Below, piece after piece: positions 1-6,273 of a DNA stretch of 12,479 bases. The notes below the pieces were generated by a model. The model did no database searches and had not been told where the DNA came from. It saw only the letters and a list, made by a program, of their open reading frames with translations. Source of the DNA: an uncultured Veillonellaceae bacterium (GTDB lineage: Bacteria > Bacillota > Negativicutes > Veillonellales > Dialisteraceae); contig CAUBUJ010000038.1 of assembly GCA_958439155.1 (NCBI GenBank), forward strand, positions 1-12,479, read 5' to 3'. The position numbers and the translations under genes are program-made. Position 1 is the first letter of the stretch; each line of letters starts with the position of its first letter.

Positions 1-2
1 TA

Positions 3-1145
3 GCAAAATGGATTGAAGAATTACGTGGATTTGAAAATAAAGATGGTGCGATTTCCTATGAGGCAATCATTCAACTGGTCAAGAAAGAAAAACTGTCCAG
101 AAAGCAGCTGGACGCGGTGTTTGAAGAACTGCACCGCGGGGATGTGAATATCAATTTCGCCGAGCCGGAAGAACCGGGGACGGAAGAGGAAGGCGCCGAG
201 GAAGAGCCGGACATGGATGAACCTTTTGACGAGGAGGACGACGATTCTGACGGCGGCGATGAGGAAAGCTACGATTTAACCGTCGATGAAAGCGATGTCA
301 AGTATGATTCCGTACGGATGTATTTAAAAGAAATCGGCAGTATCAAGCTTCTGGACAGCGAGGAAGAGATCCGCCTGGCCAAAGCGATTGAGCGGAGCAA
401 GGACGCTGACGCCACTGACGAGGAAAAACGGGAAGGGGCCAGAGCCCGGTCCAAACTGGCTGACGCCAATCTCCGCCTGGTGGTATCCATCGCCAAGAAG
501 TACAGAGAGCGGGGACTCCACATGCTGGATCTGGTGCAGGAAGGCAATATCGGCCTGCTCAAAGCGGTGGACAAGTTTGATTATCATAAAGGATATAAAT
601 TCAGTACCTACGCGACCTGGTGGATCCGCCAGGCCATCACCCGGTCTCTCGCAGACCAGGCGCGGACCATCCGCGTGCCGGTCCATATGGTGGAAAGCAT
701 CAATAAGATGAACCGGATCGAACGGAAGATCCAGCAGGAAAACGGCCGGGACGCGACGGAAGAAGAACTGGCCAAGGCGATGCACTGCAGCGCGGAAAAG
801 ATCCGCGAGATCAAGCAGGTCGCGCTCGATTCCATTTCGCTGGAAACGCCGATCGGCGAAAAGGAAGACTCTGTCCTGGGTGATACGGTGGAAGACAAAA
901 AAATCGCCGCCCCGGAAGATGAAGCGGCAGCGAGCCTCCAGAATGAGCAGATCGCCAAGCTCCTTTCCACGCTGACCGAAAGAGAGCGGGGCATCATTTC
1001 CCTCCGTTTCGGTTTCGAAGACGGCATACCCCATACGCTGGAAGAAGTGGGCCAGCAGTACGGGGTGACCCGGGAACGGGTGCGCCAGATCGAAAAGAAA
1101 GCGCTTGGCAAATTGAAGCGGCCCGCCCAGGCGCTGATCAGCTGA
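3..1145 (+). CDS. rpoD: RNA polymerase primary sigma factor RpoD (sigma-70/SigA), 5' end outside window
   Basis: This is the housekeeping sigma factor that directs core RNA polymerase to -10/-35 promoters. The frame is open to the window edge, so the start lies upstream; the GTG at 117 is internal. The first in-window residues (about 1-45) look like region 1.1. A very acidic linker of Glu, Asp and Pro follows. Region 1.2 begins near DSVRMYLKEIG. Region 2 carries ANLRLVVSIAKKY, DLVQEGNIGLLKAVDKF and the -10 reading stretch STYATWWIRQAITR. Region 3 follows, and region 4.2 has the -35 reading helix-turn-helix with GVTRERVRQIE. The 380 residues seen are close to the usual Firmicutes length, so only a few are missing. 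In many Firmicutes dnaG lies just upstream; that cannot be seen here. A hairpin terminator follows the stop codon. Confidence 0.97.
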   Translation, partial: AKWIEELRGFENKDGAISYEAIIQLVKKEKLSRKQLDAVFEELHRGDVNINFAEPEEPGTEEEGAEEEPDMDEPFDEEDDDSDGGDEESYDLTVDESDVKYDSVRMYLKEIGSIKLLDSEEEIRLAKAIERSKDADATDEEKREGARARSKLADANLRLVVSIAKKYRERGLHMLDLVQEGNIGLLKAVDKFDYHKGYKFSTYATWWIRQAITRSLADQARTIRVPVHMVESINKMNRIERKIQQENGRDATEEELAKAMHCSAEKIREIKQVALDSISLETPIGEKEDSVLGDTVEDKKIAAPEDEAAASLQNEQIAKLLSTLTERERGIISLRFGFEDGIPHTLEEVGQQYGVTRERVRQIEKKALGKLKRPAQALIS

Positions 1146-1205
1146 TTGGCAGGAAGGGGCAGCTGGTCCTCTTGTTTTCCATGGAAGCGGGATGCATGAT
1201 TTTCA

Positions 1206-1234
1206 AGAAAGCTCTGCCTGGCAGGGCTTTTTTC
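1206..1234 (+). terminator. Rho-independent terminator after rpoD
   Basis: A 9-bp stem, AAAGCTCTG (1208-1216) with CAGGGCTTT (1222-1230), has one G-T pair and a CCTGG loop. It runs into six T residues (1228-1233). It lies about 60 bases after the rpoD stop and separates rpoD from bioY. Confidence 0.85.
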
Positions 1235-1261
1235 TATGGAAAGAAAAGGACCTGTTCCAAA

Positions 1262-1303
1262 TGTAAGCATGATTGTATTTTGAAATTGACAATCATGTCG
1301 ACA
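1262..1303. repeat. Interrupted palindrome over the bioY -35: candidate operator
   Basis: The arms CATGATTGT (1268-1276) and ACAATCATG (1289-1297) are perfect 9-bp inverted repeats separated by 12 bases. Three bases further out, TGT (1262-1264) and ACA (1301-1303) extend the symmetry, giving a site of about 42 bp. It covers the -35 hexamer (1286-1291) of the bioY promoter. The two-arm, widely spaced layout resembles BirA operators, but the arms do not match the TTGTAAACC or TTGTTAAC half-sites I know for BirA. ACAATC also recurs as a direct copy at 1301-1306. A repressor site controlling biotin uptake is the inference. Confidence 0.6.
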
Positions 1304-1315
1304 ATCTTTTATAAT
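1286..1315 (+). promoter_or_regulatory. bioY promoter
   Basis: A perfect TTGACA (1286-1291) and a perfect TATAAT (1310-1315) are separated by 18 bp, so transcription should begin near 1322. The expected leader is short (about 48 bases), which leaves little room for a riboswitch. Control is therefore more likely at the DNA level, through the overlapping palindrome. Confidence 0.8.
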
Positions 1316-1369
1316 GATGAGCGTCAAAACGGGCACGATGAAGAAAATTCCTGTTTTAGGAGGAGACAA

Positions 1370-1894
1370 ATGAACAATACCATACGGAAAGATGTGGTGG
1401 CGGCGCTCTTCGCGGCGCTTACCGCGATTTTTGCCCAGCTTGTGATTCCCATCCAGCCTGTGCCGATCACCCTCGGCAGCATGGCGGTGATGATGGCCGG
1501 CGCGGTACTGGGGAAACATTACGGGCCGCTCAGCATGACCATTTACGTGCTTCTCGGCGCGGCAGGGCTTCCCGTCTTTGCCATGGCGCGGGGCGGCGCC
1601 GGTGTTATCGCCGGGCCTGGGGGCGGTTTTATTCTCGGCTACATTGTGATGGCTTTCGCGGTGGGGCTCTGCGCGGAGAAATGGGGCCATTCCATGAAAG
1701 CGCTCATTCCGGCGATGGTGATCGGCTGCCTTGTGGTGTACATCTGCGGCGTCGCCTGGTTTATGGCGCTCACCGGGTCCGGACTCTGGGCGGCTATCGT
1801 CATGTGCATGCTGCCCTTCCTTCCGGGAGACGCCGTCAAAATTCTTCTCGGCGCTTTCCTGGTGAACCGCTACAAAAAATATATCCGCCTGTAA
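1370..1894 (+). CDS. bioY: BioY, biotin-binding S component of an ECF transporter
   Basis: BioY is a small integral membrane protein that captures biotin outside the cell and hands it to an EcfA1-EcfA2-EcfT module for uptake. The 174 residues fit the family. Recognisable family stretches are the N-terminal PIQPVPITLGSMAV, then LSMTIYVLLGAAGLPVFA, then GPGGGFILGYI, and finally LPGDAVKILLGAFL near the C-terminus. Most of the chain is hydrophobic, in about six membrane segments. I chose ATG 1370 because AGGAGG (1358-1363) sits 6 bases upstream; the frame is open earlier, to 1172, but that part covers the promoter and has no homology. It is transcribed alone, between its own promoter and terminator. 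No biotin synthesis gene is in the window; the energising genes are at 7338-9825. Confidence 0.95.
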   Translation: MNNTIRKDVVAALFAALTAIFAQLVIPIQPVPITLGSMAVMMAGAVLGKHYGPLSMTIYVLLGAAGLPVFAMARGGAGVIAGPGGGFILGYIVMAFAVGLCAEKWGHSMKALIPAMVIGCLVVYICGVAWFMALTGSGLWAAIVMCMLPFLPGDAVKILLGAFLVNRYKKYIRL

Positions 1895-1938
1895 AAAAAG
1901 AGATGATTCCCATTCTGCCTGGGTATCATCCTTTTTTT
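1893..1938 (+). terminator. Rho-independent terminator after bioY, possibly bidirectional
   Basis: GATGAT plus CCCA (1902-1912) pairs with TGGG plus ATCATC (1920-1930) around a T-T mismatch, with a 7-base loop, and seven T residues follow. The A run before the stem mirrors the T run, so the hairpin could also end transcription on the other strand. The stem starts right after the bioY stop codon. Confidence 0.88.
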
Positions 1939-1952
1939 ATAGGCAGGGAAAT

Positions 1953-1981
1953 TTGTTTATGATTTCTTCATGTGCTATAAT
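1953..1981 (+). promoter_or_regulatory. Promoter of the first binding-protein gene (extended -10)
   Basis: TATAAT (1976-1981) is preceded by TGC, giving the extended -10 form TGnTATAAT. The best -35 is TTGTTT (1953-1958) with a 17-bp spacer. Transcription should start near 1988, leaving a leader of about 100 bases before the ATG at 2092. Confidence 0.7.
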
Positions 1982-1994
1982 TACAAAAATACAG

Positions 1995-2016
1995 TCTATG
2001 GACGGCATAGATTTTT
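1995..2016 (+). promoter_or_regulatory. Weak hairpin with T run in the leader
   Basis: TCTATG (1995-2000) pairs with CATAGA (2006-2011) around a GACGG loop, and a T run follows. This resembles a small intrinsic terminator just after the predicted transcription start. ACGGCA (2002-2007) is also complementary to TGCCGT (2046-2051), so an alternative fold exists that would break the hairpin. The stem is short and AT-rich, so an attenuator is only a possibility. Confidence 0.25.
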
Positions 2017-2091
2017 CCCATGGAGCATAGAAGAATAGCAGATCCTGCCGTGGAGAAAGATGCCGGGACGTACTACAGGAGGGATAGAAGA

Positions 2092-3072
2092 ATGGCAGTG
2101 AAAACATGGAAATTATGTCTTTCCGCCGTGCTTTTGGGCGCGGCATCCGCAGGGATTCTGGCGGGATGCGGCAGCAGTGGTGGCAGCGGAAAAATGAAAG
2201 TCGGGGTGGTGCAGATCGTGCAGCACCCCGCTTTGGATGAAGCGAATAAAGGATTTACAGAAGCACTGGCGAAGCGCGGTCTTTCTGACAAGATCGAAAT
2301 CGACCAGCAGAATGCCCAGGGGGACCAGTCCAATCTGCGGAGTATCGCAAACCGCTTCGTTTCCGGGAAATATGCCCTGATAGGAGCGATTTCCACGCCG
2401 GCAGCGCAGGCCATGGCCAATGCCACAGGGGATATCCCCATTGTGTGCACGGCGGTGACCAATTATGAGACAGCCAAGCTCATGAAATCGGAAGCGGCGC
2501 CGGACGGCAATGTAACCGGCACGTCGGATGTGAATCCTCTGGAAAAAGAAGTGGATCTGATCCGCGCCATCCAGCCGGGCGTCAAAAATATCGGCATCAT
2601 TTATAATTCCAGCGAGATCAATTCGGTGATCCAGGCGAAAAAGCTGAATGAAATCTGCCAGCCTCTGGGCATCGCTGTCCAGGAACGGACGGTGAATTCC
2701 ATCAATGATATCCAGCAGGTGGCGGAAAGCTTCGCCGGGCAGGTGGACGCCATTTACGTGCCTACGGACAATGTGGTGGCTTCTTCCATCCCTACCCTCA
2801 TGGCGGTGGCCAATGCCAATAAAATTCCCGTCTACGGCGCGGAAGTGGGCCATGTGAAGAACGGCGTTCTCGCGTCGGTGTCTATCAGTTATTACGATAT
2901 CGGATACCAGGCAGGGGAAATGGCGGCGGATATTCTGGAAGGCAAAAAGAAAGTCCAGGACATTCCTGTAGAAAGCGCTTCCAAATCCACATTGTACATC
3001 AATAAAGAAGAAATGAACGCGCTGGGCATTGCCATACCGCAGTCGGTGCTGGATGAGGCGACCATCCTTTGA
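2092..3072 (+). CDS. ABC importer substrate-binding lipoprotein, TrpX-like (PF04392 type), copy 1
   Basis: This is a solute-binding protein that collects a small ligand, probably an amino acid, and delivers it to the permease encoded at 5390. The 326-residue protein has a basic N-terminus, a hydrophobic core and a lipobox LAGC with Cys26, so it should be lipid-anchored. The mature part has the two-lobe periplasmic-binding fold typical of this family. It carries STPAAQ (101-106), YNSSEINS (171-178) and PTDNVVASS (224-232), stretches that probably line the ligand cleft, by analogy with TrpX. I chose ATG 2092 because AGGAGGGA (2077-2084) precedes it; an in-frame ATG at 2020 adds a hydrophilic stretch ahead of the signal peptide. 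Over the mature region it is about three quarters identical (hand count) to the next gene. The ligand is not certain: tryptophan or tyrosine is known for some relatives. Confidence 0.9.
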   Translation: MAVKTWKLCLSAVLLGAASAGILAGCGSSGGSGKMKVGVVQIVQHPALDEANKGFTEALAKRGLSDKIEIDQQNAQGDQSNLRSIANRFVSGKYALIGAISTPAAQAMANATGDIPIVCTAVTNYETAKLMKSEAAPDGNVTGTSDVNPLEKEVDLIRAIQPGVKNIGIIYNSSEINSVIQAKKLNEICQPLGIAVQERTVNSINDIQQVAESFAGQVDAIYVPTDNVVASSIPTLMAVANANKIPVYGAEVGHVKNGVLASVSISYYDIGYQAGEMAADILEGKKKVQDIPVESASKSTLYINKEEMNALGIAIPQSVLDEATIL

Positions 3073-3115
3073 GGAAGGCCTGAAGAACATGGAAATCCGA
3101 AAGGATTGTCATCAT

Positions 3116-3139
3116 CAGGAGAAAATATTCTTTCTCCTG
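3116..3139. repeat. Inverted repeat abutting the extended -10 of the second binding-protein gene
   Basis: CAGGAGAAA (3116-3124) and TTTCTCCTG (3131-3139) are perfect 9-bp arms around a 6-base spacer. The right arm touches the TG of the extended -10 at 3140. The repeat therefore fills the place where a -35 would be. It could be an operator, or the hairpin of a weak terminator for the gene before it; no clean T run follows, which favours the operator reading. Confidence 0.5.
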
Positions 3140-3148
3140 TGATATAAT
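3140..3148 (+). promoter_or_regulatory. Extended -10 promoter of the second binding-protein gene
   Basis: The sequence TGATATAAT is a perfect extended -10 (TGnTATAAT). No acceptable -35 lies 16-18 bp upstream, where the inverted repeat sits; TTGTCA at 3106-3111 is too far away. Transcription should start near 3155, so the second and third binding proteins, the permease and the ATPase may be expressed independently of copy 1. Confidence 0.6.
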
Positions 3149-3160
3149 TTCAATATATTT

Positions 3161-3235
3161 CCGCGGGATGCCGCGGCCAGGCGTAATGGAAACCGCCTGG
3201 GAGTTTGGAAAGGGATTACCCCTTTCCATAGGAGG
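3161..3235 (+). promoter_or_regulatory. Structured 5' leader: three tandem hairpins with complementary loops
   Basis: Hairpin A is CCGCGG (3161-3166) with CCGCGG (3171-3176) and a GATG loop. Hairpin B follows with no gap: CCAGGCG (3177-3183) with CGCCTGG (3194-3200) and a 10-base loop. Hairpin C is TGGAAAGGG (3206-3214) with CCCTTTCCA (3220-3228) and an ATTAC loop, ending two bases before the AGGAGG site (3230-3235). TAAT in loop B (3184-3187) is complementary to ATTA in loop C (3215-3218), a possible kissing contact. TGGAAA in loop B (3187-3192) can also pair with TTTCCA of hairpin C (3223-3228). This looks like a regulatory RNA fold controlling ribosome access. It matches no riboswitch class I recognise. 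Confidence 0.45.
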
Positions 3236-3244
3236 ATGAGCAGA

Positions 3245-4237
3245 ATGGAAGCAAAACAGTGGAGAAAAGCAGCGGCAGCAGGCATGATCGGACTTCTCGC
3301 GGCAGGAATCGTAGCAGGGTGCGGCGGTTCTTCCGCAGGAGGAAGCAGTACGGGAAAGAAAAAAGTAGGGATCGTGCAGATCGTGCAGCATCCCGCCCTG
3401 GATGAATCCAACAAGGGCTTTGTGGATGCTCTCACAAAGCGGGGCCTTGCGGATAAAATTGAAATTGACCAGCAGAACGCCCAGGGGGACCAGTCCAACC
3501 TGCAGTCCATCGCGAACCGTTTCGTCAGCGGCAAGTATGACCTGATCGGCGCGATTTCCACGCCGGCCGCCCAGTCCATGGCGAATGCGACGAAGGAAAT
3601 TCCCATCATATGCACGGCGATCGCTGATTTTGAAAATGCCAAACTCATGGCGTCCGAGGCCAAACCTGACGCCAATGTGACCGGAACCCATGACCGGGGA
3701 CCGCTGGACAAGCAGGTGGCTCTCATCCGGGAAATCCAGCCGGACGCGAAGACCGTCGGTATTCTTTACAATTCCAGTGAAATCAATTCGGTGATCCAGG
3801 CCAAACGCCTCCGGGAAGCCTGCGCGCCTCTCGGGATTGAAGTGAAAGAACTCACAGTCAATTCCACCAACGACGTGCAGCAGGTAGCAGAAGCTTTCAT
3901 AGGCCATGTAGATGCCATCTTCGTTCCCACCGACAATGTGGTGGCTTCGTCTATTCCTAATCTGATGGCCATCGCCAACCGTGGGAAGATTCCTGTCTAC
4001 GGCGCGGAGGTGGGCCATGTGAAGAGCGGCGCCTTTGCTTCGGAATCGATCAGCTTCTATGACATCGGCGTCCGCGCAGGGGAAATGGCAGCGGATATCC
4101 TCGAAGGCAAGAAGACCGTCAAGGATCTTCCTGTAGAAGGGGCAGCGCAGTCAAAACTGTACATCAATAAGCAGGAAATGGAGACGCTCGGACTCCAGAT
4201 TCCGCAGTCTGTATTGGACCGGGCAACCATACTTTGA
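3245..4237 (+). CDS. ABC importer substrate-binding lipoprotein, TrpX-like, copy 2
   Basis: This is a paralogue of the preceding gene and the second binding protein of the same importer. It has 330 residues with a signal peptide and lipobox VAGC (Cys26). The mature part keeps the family stretches STPAAQ, YNSSEINS and PTDNVVASS unchanged, so it should bind the same or a closely related ligand. Differences from copy 1 lie mostly on what are probably surface helices, with clusters around the region after the first lobe (for example the HDRGPLDKQ segment). I chose ATG 3245 because AGGAGG (3230-3235) is 9 bases before it; the ATG at 3236 directly touches that site and is too close. It has its own promoter and structured leader. 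The next gene starts about 70 bases downstream with no terminator between them. Confidence 0.9.
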   Translation: MEAKQWRKAAAAGMIGLLAAGIVAGCGGSSAGGSSTGKKKVGIVQIVQHPALDESNKGFVDALTKRGLADKIEIDQQNAQGDQSNLQSIANRFVSGKYDLIGAISTPAAQSMANATKEIPIICTAIADFENAKLMASEAKPDANVTGTHDRGPLDKQVALIREIQPDAKTVGILYNSSEINSVIQAKRLREACAPLGIEVKELTVNSTNDVQQVAEAFIGHVDAIFVPTDNVVASSIPNLMAIANRGKIPVYGAEVGHVKSGAFASESISFYDIGVRAGEMAADILEGKKTVKDLPVEGAAQSKLYINKQEMETLGLQIPQSVLDRATIL

Positions 4238-4308
4238 GAAGGCGTCTCTTTTCCTGAAGTGCTGTCCTTCTCTTCAAAAGGGAAAGAAACAGGAGTGAGC
4301 AAGGCGGA

Positions 4309-5349
4309 ATGGATGCAGGAAAGATAACAAAGATTTTCTATCTTTTGATTGTACTTTTTCTCGGAGCGGCAGGAACGGCGGCGTTTCTTCTGCGGGGAGG
4401 CGGAGAAACGGCTCCCGCAGGAGCGGCACCGATTCCGACGAAGAATCAGTACCGCATCGGCATTCTCCAGAGCAATGACACACCGGAAGAAGAGCGCATG
4501 CGCAAGGGCTTTCTTGACGCTCTTGCCGCCAAGGGATATAAGGACGGCGAAAAAATCACGGTAGAGACCTTGTCCGCCCAGGGAAATGAGGAAGCCGCTT
4601 CTGAAGGTGCCCGTTCTCTGATTCAGGGAAAGAAAGATCTCATTGCCGCCATTGGAGGCGAAGCGTGCTCGTCCGCGGCGGGGCTCACTTATTCGGTTCC
4701 TGTTGTAGGAATCGGCGTCCTGGATTTTAAGAGTCAGGACTATCTGTCAGGTCATGAGAATATTACCGGCATGTCTTCCGTGCCGGGTGTCCTGAGCCAG
4801 CTCACCGCGGCAAAGCGCCTGGTGAAAGCGAAAAAGGTGGGCATCCTTTATTCCGAAGAGAGCGGCGACGCAGCTCTCGCTCTTTCCTGGCTCCGGGAGG
4901 GAGCGGCGCGGAAGAACCTGGCGCTCTATGAAGTGGCTGTCAAAAAAGGAGAGAAACCGGAGGAAAAGGCCAGGGCCTTCGCTGGGAAAGCGGATGCTGT
5001 ATACATCGTGGAAGATCCGAAGATAGAAAAACACTTCGAACAGATTATGGAAGTGCTCAGCCAGGCGAAAGTGCCGGTGATCGGCGCCAATGAACATATG
5101 GTGCGGAAAGGCGCCCTCGCTTCTGTTTCGGAAGATTACTACCGCATCGGATTTTCTGCCGGCCTTATGGCGGTGAAACTGCTGCAGGGGGGCATTCTCC
5201 CGGAAGATATTCCTATTGCCCGCCAGAGGGATACCGACCTGGTGATCAATATGGCAGCGGCCAAGCATCTCGGCATCGAGCTGCCCAATGATTTGTGGCA
5301 GAAAGCAAGAAAATTATATTTATATGATGGGCAGCCTGCCCGCCCCTGA
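4309..5349 (+). CDS. Divergent TrpX-family binding protein with an uncleaved membrane anchor
   Basis: This 346-residue protein has the same overall fold and length as the two genes before it; alignable points are YRIGILQSN, KKVGILYSEESG, VPVIGANEHMVRKGALAS and DYYRIGFSAG. It differs in two ways. First, the N-terminus has a hydrophobic segment (about 8-28) but no cysteine lipobox, so it is probably held by a membrane helix rather than by lipid. Second, the presumed ligand-cleft stretches have changed: STPAAQ is GGEACS (116-121), YNSSEINS is YSEESGDA (181-188) and PTDNVVASS is VEDPKIEKH (234-242). A different ligand, or a role other than ligand capture, is likely. The Shine-Dalgarno is AGGAG at 4291-4295, 13 bases from the ATG, so translation may be moderate. 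The permease gene follows 40 bases later. Confidence 0.82.
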   Translation: MDAGKITKIFYLLIVLFLGAAGTAAFLLRGGGETAPAGAAPIPTKNQYRIGILQSNDTPEEERMRKGFLDALAAKGYKDGEKITVETLSAQGNEEAASEGARSLIQGKKDLIAAIGGEACSSAAGLTYSVPVVGIGVLDFKSQDYLSGHENITGMSSVPGVLSQLTAAKRLVKAKKVGILYSEESGDAALALSWLREGAARKNLALYEVAVKKGEKPEEKARAFAGKADAVYIVEDPKIEKHFEQIMEVLSQAKVPVIGANEHMVRKGALASVSEDYYRIGFSAGLMAVKLLQGGILPEDIPIARQRDTDLVINMAAAKHLGIELPNDLWQKARKLYLYDGQPARP

Positions 5350-5389
5350 TGGGTAAGGAGAGACTGCGCGAAAGAAGGAGTGGAAATTC

Positions 5390-6271
5390 ATGTTTGATTT
5401 GGCTGTTTCCACCATCGCCCAGGGGCTCATGTGGTCCATTCTGGCGCTTGGTGTGTTTTTATCCTTCCGTGTATTGGACGTACCGGATATGACCTGTGAA
5501 GGGAGCTTTCCTCTGGGCGGCGCTATTGCGGCGACCATGATTGCCGGCGGTATTTCCCCCTGGGTGGCTGTGGCGGCAGGCGCAGCAGGCGGGGTGATCG
5601 CAGGAACGATTACGGGCCTTCTCTATACGAAACTGAAGATTCCCGCCATTCTCGCCGGAATTCTGACGATGATCGCCCTGTATTCCATCAATCTTCACAT
5701 CATGGGGAAAGCCAATATTTCCCTCCTCCGGACGGATACGGTCTTTACCATGACACAGAAAGCCTTCGGCATCGGCCAGGGCCCGGCAGCGTTCCTGCTG
5801 CCGGCGATTCTCTGCCTCATTCTGTGCCTGGCGGTATACTGGTTCTTCGGTACGGAAATCGGCATGTGCATCCGCGCTACCGGCTACAACGTGCAGATGA
5901 TGCGTGCCCAGGGCGTCAATACGGATACCATGATCATCATCGGCCTCTTCATCAGCAATGCCCTGATTGGTCTCTGCGGCGCGGTGGTGGCGCAGAACAA
6001 CGGCTTTGCTGATGTAGGCATGGGCATCGGCACCATCGTCATCGGTCTCGCTTCTGTGATTATTGGGGAAGTCATTCTCGGCGTGTCTTCTTTTAAAGAA
6101 TCGCTCATCGCGGTCATTCTTGGTTCCGTGATCTACCGCATCGTCATCGCGGTGGTGCTCTTCATGGGCATGCCGCCGAACGATTTGAAACTCTTCACGG
6201 CGGTGCTCGTCATGATCGCGCTCGCTCTTCCCATGATTAAAGAGAATTTGAATTTAGGAAAGGCAGGCTGA
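5390..6271 (+). CDS. ABC importer permease, TrpY-like (BPD_transp_2/LivH-type)
   Basis: This is the membrane channel of the importer. The 293 residues are mostly hydrophobic and form about eight or nine membrane helices. The family hallmark is the cytoplasmic loop IRATGYNVQMMRAQGVNTD followed by SNALIGLCGAVVAQNNGFADV and GIGTIVIGLASVIIGE, which I recognise from permeases that accompany TrpX-type binding proteins. Its partners are the three binding proteins upstream and the ATPase that starts 2 bases after its stop codon. AGGAG (5376-5380) lies 9 bases ahead of the ATG. Only one permease gene is present, so the channel is probably a homodimer. Confidence 0.92.
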   Translation: MFDLAVSTIAQGLMWSILALGVFLSFRVLDVPDMTCEGSFPLGGAIAATMIAGGISPWVAVAAGAAGGVIAGTITGLLYTKLKIPAILAGILTMIALYSINLHIMGKANISLLRTDTVFTMTQKAFGIGQGPAAFLLPAILCLILCLAVYWFFGTEIGMCIRATGYNVQMMRAQGVNTDTMIIIGLFISNALIGLCGAVVAQNNGFADVGMGIGTIVIGLASVIIGEVILGVSSFKESLIAVILGSVIYRIVIAVVLFMGMPPNDLKLFTAVLVMIALALPMIKENLNLGKAG

Positions 6272-6273
6272 CC

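Noticed and set aside
324..1034. Long open frame on the minus strand inside rpoD
   Set aside because: It is antisense to a conserved gene, has no ribosome site or recognisable motif, and reflects the GC-rich third positions of rpoD.
1172..1369. Upstream extension of bioY
   Set aside because: It runs through the rpoD terminator and the bioY promoter; AGGAGG supports the start at 1370.
608..1690. 360-codon minus-strand frame spanning rpoD, the terminator and bioY
   Set aside because: It crosses a terminator, a promoter and two real genes, and shows no family motif.
2020..2091. Upstream ATG for the first binding protein
   Set aside because: It adds hydrophilic residues before the signal peptide, and the good ribosome site is in front of 2092.
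1988..2091. T-box leader for an amino-acid importer
   Set aside because: The leader is too short and lacks the conserved T-box sequence and a terminator/antiterminator pair of the usual size. The leader at 3149-3244 also lacks them.
3106..3111. TTGTCA as the -35 of the second binding-protein promoter
   Set aside because: It lies 31 bp from the -10, far too long a spacer.
2999..4018. 339-codon open frame on the minus strand across the second binding-protein gene
   Set aside because: A similar antisense frame lies over copy 1 (2113-3090) and gives a similar peptide, as expected from duplicated sense genes. Its composition (many His, Arg, Ile, Phe) is not that of a real protein.
2092..4237. 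The paired binding-protein genes as a mobile-element or assembly duplication
   Set aside because: The copies have diverged throughout, both are intact with separate upstream regions, and no transposase or target-site repeat is seen.
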